DNA of 64,000 nt from Maratus speciosus (Eukaryota > Arthropoda > Arachnida > Araneae > Salticidae): NCBI GenBank assembly GCA_963932465.1, contig OZ010790.1:350821087-350885086 (forward strand), given 5' to 3'. The notes below the pieces were generated by a model that was not told the DNA's origin, searched no databases, and saw only the letters and a program-made list of their open reading frames with translations. This document shows positions 12,600 to 25,159 of the stretch, piece after piece (the stretch's first letter is position 1; the number at the start of each line of letters is the position of its first letter). The translations under genes were made by a program, and so were the position numbers.

Positions 12600-13952
12600 A
12601 AGTGGACATGTTATGACATTTACCAAAGATGGTTGAAAACAATTCGTGATTTGGGTTCGCTAATGTGTCTGTCTGTTTCATAGACTATCATTTTAGCAAA
12701 TGTTTGTGACTGAAACGATAGTAATTATTCAGGTTTACTGTAGTATGTTCTGTGATGAATGTGAAATGTACAACATTAAAAACATCATTGAACATCTTTT
12801 ACACGGACACTCAGAAAAATTTAGACAAATTACGGCCTAAAAGCCATATTTGTTTCAGGTATATATTCATTTCTCGTGTAATACTATATTAAATAATTAG
12901 ATCAAACTTTATATTGACTTGACATCTTGATATATTCTACAGGATTTTGTTTTTGTTTTAAAATGCCATATATAGCATTTTTCGCTCAATAACAGCGACC
13001 TCCACAGAATTCTACTGCATTAATTTCTGAACGCAAACAATATTTGAATTTACTTAGTATTGGGTACAGTCATAAAATCTCCAGTATGTAAAACAAGGCT
13101 TGTGAGGCTTTTTAAAATACTCGCCTGCACAATAAATTCACTAAAACTGCAAGGCATGAGCGAAAAAAGCTAAATCATCATTTTGAGAGCTAAACTAAAT
13201 TTTAATAAATTTTGCAAGTAAATAAAGCAGTTATATGGTGCCACAAAATAACCGAAATAATTTAATTACATTTATACAATACGCTAAAAATGAGTTTTCA
13301 ACTGTGTAATACGCGTTTTTGTTTTGTTTTTTTTTTGTTTTTTTTTTGTTTTTTTTTTTTAAGAAACTGAAATATATAACTATGTACGACTCAAATATAC
13401 TTTCAAAAATTCTTCTGCAGAGAGACACTGAATTACATTGATCCACTGTCGTCTATATACCGCAATAAAAAGAAAAAAAAGTGTCAGTTTTTTCATGCGC
13501 TTCCCAGCTTAATTGCATTTTTATTAACTCTGCACTATGCACCAATAAATATCCAAAATTCATATAAAAGGTTGCACAAAAGAATTCGAATGTATTACAG
13601 ACTGCAGTGCATAATTGTACAACATAGATATTCAATTGTAAGTGTTTTATAAATTCTTAGTGACCCATCTACTTTCATCGTATGAAACAGTGAAGTTCCG
13701 TTACAACATTCCAAATTTATCATGAAGACCTTAATTTATGTATAACCCCTAATTTTAGTTTCATGTGTTTGAAATAAAGAAAGCCGCCAATTTTAAGAAT
13801 AATCAGATTTCAGTTAACAATTTGATTGGAACGGTTAGCTTCCATTACAAAAGTAAGAAGTCACATCTTGCAGTCATTCCGAGGAACGCAAATCCAGAAA
13901 AAGTCAGTATATTTCCCGTGATCATGACCCCAATTCTAAATATATATATATA
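12600..13952. other. AT-rich stretch, no gene recognised
   Basis: Only short T-rich tracts (13320-13362) and chance open frames are visible. Nothing is assignable. Confidence 0.4.
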
Positions 13953-14317
13953 TGTGGTGACAGAGTTTTAACTCTGCACTGCAAAGACCAGCACATTCTT
14001 TAAATGAGGCTCAGGACGATTCACCCCAACCTCTGAGTCAACGAAAAAACTACTGAACTTACAGAAACTATTGTGAAAAAGAAGAGTTGACTGTTGGTTG
14101 CTCGTGAGAGCAGACGTGTTGAAACGTCGCTGTTCGACCGAATACCGGGTCACAGACCTGAGTAAGGCGGAATATCGCAACCAAGTTATAATTATCATGT
14201 TTAATCTAAATGTAAATACCCCATCTGTAAATACCTCATCCATATATTCAAGAATATTAAAGTTTAAGATTTCCTTAAGAATCTTCCTGGACTAATTACT
14301 TCTAGACACCGACCACA
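13953..14317 (+). mobile_element. Possible solo LTR
   Basis: The 365-bp segment starts TGTGGTGA and ends GACCACA, giving the TG...CA ends with a short terminal inverted repeat (TGTGGT/ACCACA) usual for LTRs. It is richer in GC and less repetitive than its flanks and has an AATATTAAA-like polyadenylation-type sequence near 14252. I find no clear 4-6 bp target duplication (ATATA on the left, GTGTA on the right) and no second LTR, so the call is tentative. Confidence 0.35.
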
Positions 14318-14781
14318 GTGTACATTTTTTCGTCAAAATCAATGTGCGTTAAATTTCTACATATGTATATATATAACCATTAAAAAAAAAACATTAAAAA
14401 CCAACAAAAAAAAAACTGTGAAATTACGAATAAAATGAAATTAATTATATATATATATAACGACCGAGTTTTTTCGCCCGATCTATCCCATAAGATCAAA
14501 ATGAAGGCTACACGACATGATCATCCGACATAATCAATTTTAATATTTAAAAAAAGATTTAAAATTGAAAAAGATATACAAAACAAATCATAAATGCAAA
14601 AAGTTTTCTTTACTTAAATGTTCGGCCTTGATACACGGGATAGAGAGCTTTTTTTGTTTTTTTGTCTTAGATATAGTTCTTTGAAATTCCATTGTGACTG
14701 GCTTTTTGCATAATAGTGTTTCATTTATAAGCTTTAGAATAAATGTTTTATCTCAAATTTAACATAAGCATTGTAACATTG

Positions 14782-15195
14782 TTAATACTTTCGTACGCTG
14801 AAGCCTACATATTCATATTCAGCATGGTCAATTTCTTGCCATAACTTGCAATACTTGTCTAAATATTGCCAATTTTCGACATAAATGATACCAACTTGAC
14901 GATAGCAAACTACTGTTTCGAAATCTCCATTGAATTTACTATGAAAACTGGGAATCTTCAATAGTCTGGTTTTCCACATTTTACCTTCGTGTGTTTCAGT
15001 AAAATTAGTTGAATTCTTAAAAATAAAGATTAGGCAAGCAAAATTCGAAAATTTCGAAATTCGTATTTTTTCGAAATAAATCATATTTATCAAAATATTA
15101 GAAATATATAGAAAAACAATCATTAAAAATCTATCCAGAATGCGTTTTTTAATTTCAATTTTGAAATGCTCTATCGCATCTATAAAACAATTCAA
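14782..15195 (-). CDS. Unassigned 137-codon open frame, possible terminal exon
   Basis: This is one of the longest open frames outside a recognised transposon. Residues about 20-42 are hydrophobic (a possible membrane segment). The last 70 residues have a balanced, protein-like composition, with the stretch IYVENWQYLDKYCKLWQEID and an end at FSVRKY. I do not recognise the family. The C-terminal half looks more like real coding than the N-terminal half, so an exon entering partway through the frame is possible. There is no promoter, convincing splice pair or partner exon nearby. It could equally be chance or an unknown repeat. Confidence 0.2.
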   Translation of the reverse strand: MNCFIDAIEHFKIEIKKRILDRFLMIVFLYISNILINMIYFEKIRISKFSNFACLIFIFKNSTNFTETHEGKMWKTRLLKIPSFHSKFNGDFETVVCYRQVGIIYVENWQYLDKYCKLWQEIDHAEYEYVGFSVRKY

Positions 15196-15429
15196 AAAAG
15201 AAACATAATATCTAATTTCAATTCAATATATTATTTATTATTCTTCGAATGAATATACGTTTTTCGAAAGCCAGTGCATGCGAAGAATTCCATTTTTATT
15301 ATTATTAGGAAACATTCCACAATATATTTTTCATGAATATTTGTTAAAAAAAGTTATTTCCTGAGTATCGAATTTTCTTTTTAAAAATACGCTGTTGCAT
15401 ACAAATACAAACATCTTTTTCTGACAGAT

Positions 15430-15650
15430 ATGTTTTGCTTTCACGAGAAGAAATCTTTACCGGTATATCGATTTTGGACAAGGGATTGAAAGAATCTGTT
15501 ATTTCGAGTCACGGAATAAAGATGGAATATTTTCACATTTCTGTCACGGGAAAAAAAAAATGAAAAAATGTAGGTAAACAACCTTTTGAAGTTGAATCTT
15601 TTTCTTTTCGAAACTAATTCAAGTGGAGAAAAATATAATTGACCTACCAT
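15430..15650. repeat. Dispersed repeat, copy 1 (pair with 51905-52110)
   Basis: Blocks such as AAATCTTTACCGGTATATCG, TGAAAGAA, GTCACGGAA and AACTAATTCAAGTG correspond in order to blocks at 51905-52110, in the same orientation. The repeat family is not identified. Confidence 0.55.
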
Positions 15651-16149
15651 TTTATTATTGAAGCCGAAAAAGAATGTTGCGAATGTTAGAATGAACGAAA
15701 ATAAATTGTCATTTATAACTTTTAATTTTCCTTCCTTTTATGAATGAAGTGAAATTTTGCCGTAAGATTTATATAAAAAAATATTTTATTAAAAAACACA
15801 TGTGGATAAAACGTTTCCTAGTCCCATAGGAAGAAGTTGATACGGAATTTCCAAAGTCGGGCACACAGTTATTATAAAAATAAAACATAGCATTAGGATC
15901 TCAAAAGCACGTAAATAAAACGAGACATAATAAGAAGAACAGAATAGTGTGATTGCTGTGTTACCTCTTTTGGTAATGACCACGGTTATTAGTAAGAACG
16001 TAAATAAAGCTATAATATTAACCGAATGGTACATTATGAAATCTTATTTACTGTACGCGATAGAAATTATTTTAATACTGTTTTGTAAATTCCTTTTTCG
16101 AATCGTGCTACAAGTTTATATATATATATATGAGAGCCATTTTGGATGT

Positions 16150-16210
16150 GTATGTTTCTTGGGCTAGTAGAGCTAAAGCCTTATTGTAGGCCTCCCCACC
16201 TGGTCAACCC
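16150..16210. repeat. Dispersed repeat fragment (relative of 12440-12590)
   Basis: It carries GAGCTAAAGCC and GGCCTCCCCACCTGG, the inverted counterpart of the fragment near 12487. It is short and boundary-less. Confidence 0.4.
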
Positions 16211-16262
16211 TGTGTATGTTTCTTATGCAAATGCGCAGTTTTTCACAGATTAACAGAAAACG

Positions 16263-16263
<1 letters not shown>

Positions 16264-16328
<65 letters not shown>
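16264..16328. repeat. (TA)n microsatellite
   Basis: About 32 uninterrupted TA units. Length in the assembly may be unreliable. Confidence 0.95.
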
Positions 16329-16331
<3 letters not shown>

Positions 16332-18581
16332 CTTTAGACGTGAGAAAAATTACTGTCACCTTTAAAATGTTCCAGACTGGTCTTTGCCACATTCCGCAAA
16401 CAACATAATTTATCAATATACAAATCTATTTTTTTTTTGTTATTTTCTAATGCAATTTACTTCCCGCCACGATAAAAAGAAACTGTGTACGGGCAATATT
16501 TTTATAAGCCAATAAAATTCAGATAATTTGAAATTCGAAATTGACGTCATTCTGAGAATACATAAATTTATTTAAATGTATTTGGAATCAAATATTATTC
16601 TATAATGCAGCATTTGACAAGCATCCCAAATTCAAGTAAAATGTTCAATCAAAAAAAAAAAATTTTTTTCCTAAATTTGACATTTCTATCTACCAAATGC
16701 TATTAATATGATACTAAAGAAACGGTTGCTCTATATTATTTCGCATTTCGTTTCACTTTACATAATACTGTACTGTAATATACATAATACTATAAAAATA
16801 AACAACTTTACTTCTTATTTTTAATTAGTTGATGTGCCAAACCTAAAATTTTCTTCTATCTTATACATCTTAATATTTCAAACAATAGTTACAAATGCTA
16901 TTTCAATATTATTAGTTCAATACTTTACCAACTTTGATTTTCTTCTTAAATTTCTGCTTCAGTCAAATAATCGACAATATTTACTTTAATATTATTAGTT
17001 CAATACTACACCAATATTGAATTTCTTCTTACACTTCTGCTTCAATTAATTGGGGTAAAAACGAGGTAATCTCGGTCATGACATTTGTTAAAATCTATAG
17101 TTTCCTGTCATTCTGTTGTACATCATCTCTTTATGAATAGTCGGATTAGCAGTATTCGATGTTCCCATCGCTGAACGAGGCACGGATGTACAATAGAACA
17201 AAGTAAAATCGAGAAAATTATACAAAAATCGCTATTACAGTGCCCCCTTCCCGCAGATGATTCCCACATTCAGGAGAACCTTGCATGCAATGGCCAAAAA
17301 TAAACACACAAAATTTGATTCAGTTTCTATGCATAACGTCACACACTTTTCGATGGTAAAATAATGAAATGGCTCAAAAATATCTTACGGAAGCATTTTT
17401 CCAATTTCAGATAGGACCTGCTTGCCTTAGCCAAAAACATACACAGAAAATATGGACTTTTTTCTATCAAAAGTAAATTGTTTTCTGTGTTGAAAAGGAC
17501 GTCTTATTCTAATACAAAAGAGCACTTCAATTCGTAAAGCGGCAATCCACACGTAATTTTCGATAAGCTCCGTTCATGCTAATATTATACCAATCAGTAA
17601 AATTAAATATTGAAATTGAGTTATAATCATGGTAATGGTAGGTTTAAGTTGTTTTTCATGTACATATGTAGCCATTGTTCCTCTAACAATTGCATTACAT
17701 GAACTTCCACAAACTTGTATTAGAAGATAAACTCTTTGTTTTTTCTTTTCTTTTTTTTTATAAAACGTGAGTTACGTGAAAGTTACGTGAGGTTCAGTAG
17801 AAACATAATTGTTGTATCGGGATAATATAAATTTGAGTAATAAAAATAATTTAATAAATTGCTTGAGATGTAAGAGAAATTATTTATCAGTTGTCATCGC
17901 AGAATGGCCGACAAATGATTTAAACAATGTTAAGTTAGAAAAACTTTTGAACCTATTTATTCAGCCAATTTATATTGTATCTCCCACAGTGGCCTGTAAC
18001 GTATTCACAAAATGGGAGCTCCATTGATTGCACCTTTGTTTTTGCTTCTTTGTGATAAGAAAGAAAATAAAATAAGTGCGGTAATTAAATCGTTACTTTT
18101 TAAGTATAAAAGGTAAAATAGTAAAAAAGGTAAAATGATAAAATAGTAAATGATACTAAATTCCTAAATAAATGCACATGTGTACTACAAAATATTTGTG
18201 CCAAAGTGATAGTATGTTTAGAAATTAATAAAGGTGTACAATTAAAGTAATTTTATTGATTAAATCAGTGTGATATTTCACTCGTGTATTTCCTGGTCAA
18301 AGTCGTAGGGACATACATCAATTTCTTTAAAACTTTGGTAAACAAAATATTATCTATAAAATGTATAATATATTTCAATGCAGTAGAACATCTTCAATTC
18401 CTGTCATTTTTTTAACTGTGTCTTAAAATATTTATTTGTATATAAAATGTTTTACTTGACACATTTTAAATTTAGTACATAATCCTGAAACGCTTTTACC
18501 AATTTCCAAGAGTATTGATATAGGCTACTATAACTTTACAAGGCTCAAAAACAAACTATTAAATTATATAGTAGAATAATA
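16329..18581. other. AT-rich stretch; one short tandem duplication
   Basis: The only structure I see is an 83-bp imperfect tandem duplication at about 16908-17055 (anchor ATTATTAGTTCAATACT at 16908 and 16991). The 72-codon open frame at 17809-18027 has no known motif. Confidence 0.45.
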
Positions 18582-19628
18582 TACAGGGTGATTCATAAAA
18601 GATGGGCAGAACTTTAAGGGGTTATAGTACACTTAAAGACAAATAATATTAAATAGGAGACTAAGGGTCCCAGACGTATTCCCAAGGAGATAGGGGGCAT
18701 TAAAGTTTAGGGTCCGAAATTTCAAATGATTATAAAACATGGAAAAATTGGTCGATTCGTTTGCGGATTTTGCAAAAAATTTTCTTTATGCCAGTATTTT
18801 CTTGAAATAAAATTTTAAAGTTCAATTTCAAAAAATGCCGATAGGGGGCGCTTTAAACTTTGGAGTAACAAAAACTATTTTTTAACGTTATTTTTTGTAT
18901 TTCTTTAAATGATTTCGAAAGCTTAGACTTAAACTTAAATTTTGATCTAAAAATCTGAGTCCTAACGAGTAGTTAAGTAGCATAAACTGAAATTTGAAAT
19001 TTGAAACCCTTCTCCCCCCAGAACAAAAATCAGTTATTCCCGATCTTTGTGTCGTAGATTAGGCTCTAACTACTGCCGCGTTTTGCTAAAATTATTCTTT
19101 ATGTCAGTATTTTCTTGAAAATAAATTTTAAAGAAAATTTTCAAAAAATTCCGATAGAGGGCGCTTTAGACTTTGGAGTAACGAACAACTATTTTATACC
19201 GTTATTTTTTGTGTCTCATTAAATGCTTTCTAAAGCTTAGACTTAAACTTAAATTTTCAGCTCAAAATCTGAATCGCTGAGCGTGGTTCAGTAGCGAGGG
19301 GAGGGGGTTCAAATTTCAACTTCTGAACATAGTTCAGTTTGCACTACTTAACCATGCCCAACGATTCTGTGCTGTGATACGAGGCAAAAATACAACTTTC
19401 GTCAAGGACTGCGTAGTCGGAATTCACTCATAAAGGCACTGGCACAGTTGGAAACGTCGCTCATGCAAACGTTAAAGCTCCATTCCTGACGCTAGTCACC
19501 GGGTGAAGAAGGAAACAGAAAGTATGCAAATGTCAAATGGGGAAGAAGAAGAACACGTATGCAAAATTTCGACACGATTCAGGCATAAAAACCACTGAAC
19601 GGTGAGTCAAGTGTAAGTCGCTGTAGTA

Positions 19629-20716
19629 ATGAATCGGAAGATGGTGCCCTTCACGAATAAGGAAAAGGCTGAGATGCATTTAATTTACGGAGCGGCAGAT
19701 GGAAATGGTGCAGAGGCACAACGAATGTACGGAGAGCGATTTCCCAACAGGCGGTTGCCTAACCGCAAAACTTTCGAGCGCTTGCACAGACAGTTGTGTG
19801 AGACGGGATCATTTCTCGCTTCCCGGTCGAATGCAGGTCGTGCAAACAAGGACGAATCAGTAGTTGTTGCAGAAGCCATTCTGGATGTAGTAGCGGCGCA
19901 GCCAAGTACAAGTACACGAACAGTGGCTAGGCAGGTGGATACCTCACAGTCCATGACTTGGAGGGTACTGAAGGATGAACATTTGCTCCCGTTTCATGTG
20001 CAACGAGTCCAGAAACTGTCTCCAGGGGATTATCCAAATCGTATTGAATTCGCCCGCTGGTTTCTGCAGCAGAACGCGCTAAATCCACATTTTGGACGAA
20101 CTGTGCTTTTCACCGATGAATGTACCTTCACACGTGAAGGTACATTTAACACACACAATGCACATGTATGGGCGGATGTCAATCCACATGCTACGTATCC
20201 ACATGCTCATCAGAGACGCTTTCCATCAATGTTTGGGCAGGAATCCTCGGAGACCACCTAATCGGACCGTATCTTCTTCCTGAACGCCTCAACGGTAAAA
20301 CATACCTCACATTTCTGCAACATGTGCTGCCAGACCTGTTAAAAGTTGTTCCTCCACGCATCCGGCGGGTCATGTGGTTCCAGCACGATGGAGCGCCAGC
20401 CCATTACGTACGAGACGTCCGCAACTATCTGGACATCACATTTCCGAACAGATGGATTGGTCGAGGTGGTCCTGTTGCTTGGCCTGCTCGCTCGCCAGAT
20501 CTTTCACCCCTCGATTTCTTTTTTTGGGGACGATTGAAGGCTCTTATGTATGAGACACCCATTGAATCCCCCGAGGAACTGGTCGCCAGACTTTCCGCCG
20601 CTGTAGGGGAAGTGCTCGAAAAGCCTGATGTTTTCGCGAATGTTCGCCGTTCCATTCTTCGCCGTTGTTCTGCGTGCATAACCTCTGGTGGTCACAATTT
20701 TGAACATTTATTGTAA
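19629..20716 (+). pseudogene. Mariner-type transposase, one-base frameshift
   Basis: Two overlapping frames cover an expected 362-residue transposase that would cut and rejoin DNA at the element's TIRs. The N-terminal 60 residues (FTNKEKAEMHLIY...) resemble the DUF4817-type helix-turn-helix common in arthropod elements, and a second helix-turn-helix follows at about 75-125. The acidic triad is visible: D163 in FTDECTF, D254 in FQHDGAPAH and D296 in SPDLSPLDFF, with 41 residues between the last two (DD41D). The first frame stops at 20261 because one T is missing in the TTT run near 20221. The second frame then runs open to the TAA at 20714-20716. AATAAA follows at 20727. No other break is visible, so the damage is minimal. 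Confidence 0.9.
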
Positions 20717-20726
20717 TTACATGTTA

Positions 20727-20732
20727 ATAAAT
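20727..20732 (+). terminator. Polyadenylation signal of the transposase gene
   Basis: AATAAA lies 11 bp after the transposase stop codon and before the right arm, a position suitable for Pol II 3'-end formation. Confidence 0.55.
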
Positions 20733-21558
20733 ATGCTTTGGTAACATAATCCTAATTTGTGTCTTTTTACCTCGTATCACAGCACACAATGTGTGGACAT
20801 GGTAAACTGAACTGTGCTCAGGAGTAGAAATTTCAAACCCCTCTCCCCAGAAACTTAACCACGTCTAACGATTCAGATTTTGGGCTGAAAATTTAAGTCT
20901 AACCTTTAGAAAGCATTTAATGAGACACAAAAAATAACGGTATAAAATAGTTGTTCGTTACTCCAAAGTCTAAAGCGCCCTCTATCGGAATTTTTTGAAA
21001 ATTTTCTTTAAAATTTATTTTCAAGAAAATACTGACATAAAGAATAATTTTAGCAAAACGCGGCAGTAGTTAGAGCCTAATCTACGACACAAAGATCGGG
21101 AATAACTGATTTTTGTTCTGGGGGGAGAAGGGTTTCAAATTTCAAATTTCAGTTTACGCTACTTAACTACTCGTTAGGACTCAGATTTTTAGATCAAAAT
21201 TTAAGTTTAAGTCTAAGCTTTCGAAATCATTTAAAGAAATACAAAAAATAACGTTAAAAAATAGTTGTTTGTTACTCCAAAGTCTAAAGCGCCCCCTATC
21301 GGCATTTTTTGAAATTGAACTTTAAAATTTTATTTCAAGAAAATACTGGCATAAAGAAAATTTTTTGCAAAAACCGCAAACGAATCGACCAATTTTTCCA
21401 TGTTTTATAATCATTTGAAATTTCGGACCCTAAACTTTAATGCCCCCTATCTCCTTGGGAATACGTCTGGGACCCTTAGTCTCCTATTTAATATTATTTG
21501 TCTTTAAGTGTACTATAACCCCTTAAAGTTCTGCCCATCTTTTATGAATCACCCTGTA

Positions 21559-22634
21559 TTTTGAAAAAAATGATTTTTTATCCAAATAAATACCCAGTAA
21601 AAGATGTATCATTTATATTTTAATATGTGGAATTACTGTAGATATGGCTTAATGATATGCAGCAGAATATCCAAAATAACTCCACACTTATGTAACACAT
21701 TCTCTCCCCTCACCCCGATGTCATTTCACATTAAGTTCTACCTAATTATGTAACTAACGATCCATGATTAAATTTAATTTCCATATGATAAAATGTAGAT
21801 AAATCATGTTGTATAAATGAGAGCTTTGAGAAATTTCATAACGGTGTTTTCATTAATTAAATTTTAATATTTATTTTATTTTGTAATAAAATGAAATAGA
21901 AATAAAGTAAAACATAAAGAAAATATTTAGATGTTACGAATTAAATGCAATCTTTCGTTACATATAAGCACACTTACACCCATACACCTAAAACGGGTTA
22001 TTATAAATAGAGTTTATGGTGGTATCCCATAAACAGCTAGTGAGAGAAACTTACATTCGTTAAAAAAATAAAATGCAAATGAATATACCAGAATAATTTT
22101 ACATATACGTCTGTAGATATGTAGGTACACTTAGGTTTTTTTTTACAACGGGCTATTTTCAACACATTGCGAAACTTTTTTATGCAGTTTATTTTTCGTT
22201 TGTAGCCTTATTGTTAGGAAACTTTTGCCCTGTTTCTAAGATGGATATATAGAAATTCCTTACTTTTACGATCAAAAGCAACTGAGTTGTGATATTTTAA
22301 ATTTTAAGAATTTTAGACGGTATTTAAGCAAGTTTCATTTTCCGAATACGAATAGGCACGCTTTTAATGCAGAAGAAAACAAAAAATTATGAAATTATAA
22401 ATATCATAATGTGGTAAGTTTTGGTAGCAAAATAAAGAGAATGATAGAAAGACCATATATACATATGCATATTATTTTTTCATAATACCCTGTTCTCAGT
22501 TTTTGTATGTCTGCACATTAAAAACAAGCATGCAAAGTTATAATTTATAAATGCCTATCTGATAACGAAATAATATTAGATATCTGTCACAGAGATATAA
22601 ATTACATTTATTTGTGGAATATAAATATACTAGC
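21559..22634. other. AT-rich stretch, no gene recognised
   Basis: No coding or bounded repeat is visible between the mariner element and the tandem array. Confidence 0.45.
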
Positions 22635-24230
22635 AGAAATAACTGAGCTAAGCTCGGTCAAAATTAGCTTTGTGTTTATCTCGATACATTATTCCCACTG
22701 AATCACTCTTGCTGTTTTAGTTGCAATTAGCTTGACCTGAGCGTGGCCCAAAATGACCCATTAATCGAATTTTTTCGAACATGCGACCTAACACAATGCT
22801 CTTCTCGTGATTGAAAACGATGAGACACAAAATTTAGTGAAAATCGTTAGTCGTTTTCTAGATAAAATAAGCTTGACCCACGTTGATTAAAAAATGACCC
22901 ACTAACCGTAATTTATCAAACACGTGACCTATTCTAATAGTCTTTTTGTACTGTGATACGATATAATAAAAAGTATTGTCAAAATCGTTTGTAACTTTTT
23001 GAAATACAGTTAGCTTGACCCCGACCCAATATCACCAAAATGAGCCACTATTAGAAATTTCTTGAGCATGCGACCCAGCCGAAAAGTTTTTTATTGACCA
23101 CAAACGGTGTAATACAAAGTTTTGTCAAAATAGTTTGAGCTGTTTTTTTAGATACAGTTAGCTTGATCCTGATATATTAGTACCAAAAATGACCTACTGA
23201 TTCAATTTTCTTGAACATGCGACCTAAACCAATGGTGTTCTAGAGTCCGAAAACGATAGAATACAAAATTTAGTCAAAAACGTTTAATCCGTTTTTTAGA
23301 TACAATTAGCTTGACCTTGACCCACTGTGTCCCAAAATGAGCCACTAATAAAATTTTCCCGAACATGGGACTCAACCCAATGGTCATCTCATGCCCAGAA
23401 ACGGTATATTACAAAATTTGGTCAAAAAGTTTTGAGCATTTTTTAGATTCAATTAGCTTGACCCTGACCCATTGTGACCCAAAATGACACACTAATCGAA
23501 TTTTCTGGAACATGTGACTTAACCCAATGTTCATCTCCTGCCCAGAAACGGTAAGTTACAAAATTTTGTCAAAATGTCTTGAGCCGTTTTTTAGATATAA
23601 TTAGCTCGACCCGGCTCCATAATGACCTATAATGACTCGATCGAATTTTCTCGAACACGTGACTCTTCCCAATGGTCTGTTCGTGCCCAAAGACGATAGA
23701 TTGCAAAATTTCGTCAAAATCGTTAGAGCCGTTTTCCTGATAAACTTAGCTTGACCCACGGTGACCCAAAAATGACCCACTAATCGAATTTTCTGGAACA
23801 TGTGACTTAGCCCAATGGTCTTCTCGTAATCCAAAACTGTAGAATATAGAGTTTAGTGAAAATCGTTACAGCCGTTCTTTAGATAAAAATAGCTTGACCC
23901 ACAGTGATCCAAAAATGATCCACAAATCAAAATTTCTCTAACATGTGACCTAGCCCAATAGTCTTCTCGTATTCGAAAATGGTTGGATACAAAGTTTAGC
24001 CAAAATCGATTAAGCCGTTCTTTAGATATAATTAGCTTGACCCTCACTCATAATGACCAAAAATGACCCACTAATTGAATTTTCTCGAACACGTGACCCA
24101 TCCCAATGCTCTTTGAAAACGGTAGGGTGCAAAATTTAATCAAAATCGTTTGAGCCGTTTTCAAGATAAAATTTACATACACACACACACAAAATTTTTG
24201 CTCGTATTATAGTATAAGATATATATACAT
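22632..24230. repeat. Tandem array of about 145-bp units, bounded by TATACTA/TAGTATA
   Basis: The anchor AGCTTGACC (or a variant) occurs at 22729, 22870, 23012, 23160, 23308, 23455, 23603, 23748, 23891 and 24034, giving steps of 141-148 bp. Each unit also has AAAATGACCCACTAATCG, TTTTCTCGAACATGTGAC and GTCAAAATCGTTTGAGCCG-like blocks. The array begins next to TATACTAGCAGAAAT with a short hairpin (GAGCTAAGCTC) and ends in a (CA)n tract, then TTTGCTCG and TAGTATA. The outer sequences are inverted, so the array may be the core of a mobile element. It shares no sequence with the 145-bp array at 8556. Confidence 0.8.
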
Positions 24231-25159
24231 ACAGTTCTTTAGTTTTTATTCGAAAATTATTCGTTTTCAATTATAAATTTTTTATATATAAAATATCCGA
24301 ATTAGAAAAGCATTTTAATTTATTCAACATTGCATTAGGTGGTCACAAGCAATATGGGAAATATTAATTTTAATCTTTTCTTATGGGGGACGTCTAAAAG
24401 TTGCCAATTAGTTAGAAAATGAGATCGGCAAAGTTTCAGCTCAATTGAATAATAATAACCCGTGCCTCATCGAGGTTGAATTCATGAAAAATTTTGATTT
24501 TTGGCGAAAAATTGTAGTTTTTCTTTCATTAACTGAAAGCTATTAACTTTAGAAATCTGATTCTTGTTTTATTTCATAGAAAATGTTGTTGCCTTGAACT
24601 TTCAACCTCATCAAAACTTATATTTAATGGCATTTAATATTTTTCAGGTCATCTCATGAACCATACTCACAAACTCTGCATTTTTGAAAAAGAATTGGAA
24701 AATGACAAATGAATAATCTTGATTGCTTTTGATTTTTTTTTTTTTGTATTATTTGAATTTAAAAGCAAAAGAAATCTCAACTATTTTTGTAAATTTAAAA
24801 ATATTTCATGAATTTTAGTTAATTATTAATTATCTACTTCTGTGCCTGGAAAGAAAGATCTCCTCAATTTATATTGCAGTTGAAGCGTATTTAAACGGAA
24901 CATCTGAATTTCTCTTCTTATTACAAGGCTGTTTTTGTTACCTAGAAGCGTTATCTATTTTCATTCATTCCGTCACCACCCCCTTTCGGTATGACGACAG
25001 AAATGCAATATTTTTTTTTTTTTTTTAATTGGGCACATGTCTCATCAAATCACTAACAGTAAGTTACCAAGTACTTGTACAGTTTTACGTGTTTTATTTT
25101 ACAATATTCGCCTAGTGAAACTGAACATCAGACTGCTAGAATTACAGTATACCCAGCAG

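Larger units (their letters stand above)
18584..21556 (+). mobile_element. DD41D-type Tc1/mariner element with very long TIRs
   Basis: The element is flanked by TA (18582-18583 and 21557-21558) and bounded by CAGGGTGATTCA and its complement. The inverted arms are about 800 bp each (18584 to about 19393; about 20764 to 21556) and nearly identical over most of their length. Each arm holds a roughly 313-bp direct duplication, visible from the repeated GGGCGCTTTA...TTTGGAGTAAC blocks near 18848 and 19160. The transposase gene sits between the arms. The TA target, DDD triad and gene layout place it in Tc1/mariner. Arms this long are unusual for the superfamily. Arm similarity and a nearly open frame suggest a fairly recent insertion. 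Confidence 0.9.

Noticed and set aside
13953..14317. Confident LTR retrotransposon call
   Set aside because: TG...CA ends exist but there is no target duplication, no second LTR, no primer-binding site and no gag-pol; kept only as a tentative solo LTR.
15789..16034. 81-codon hydrophobic open frame as a membrane or secreted protein gene
   Set aside because: Hydrophobic frames are expected by chance in AT-rich DNA, and there is no family motif, promoter or partner exon.
19685..20707. Several open frames on the minus strand and other frames over the mariner transposase
   Set aside because: They are shadows of the plus-strand transposase and carry no motif of their own.
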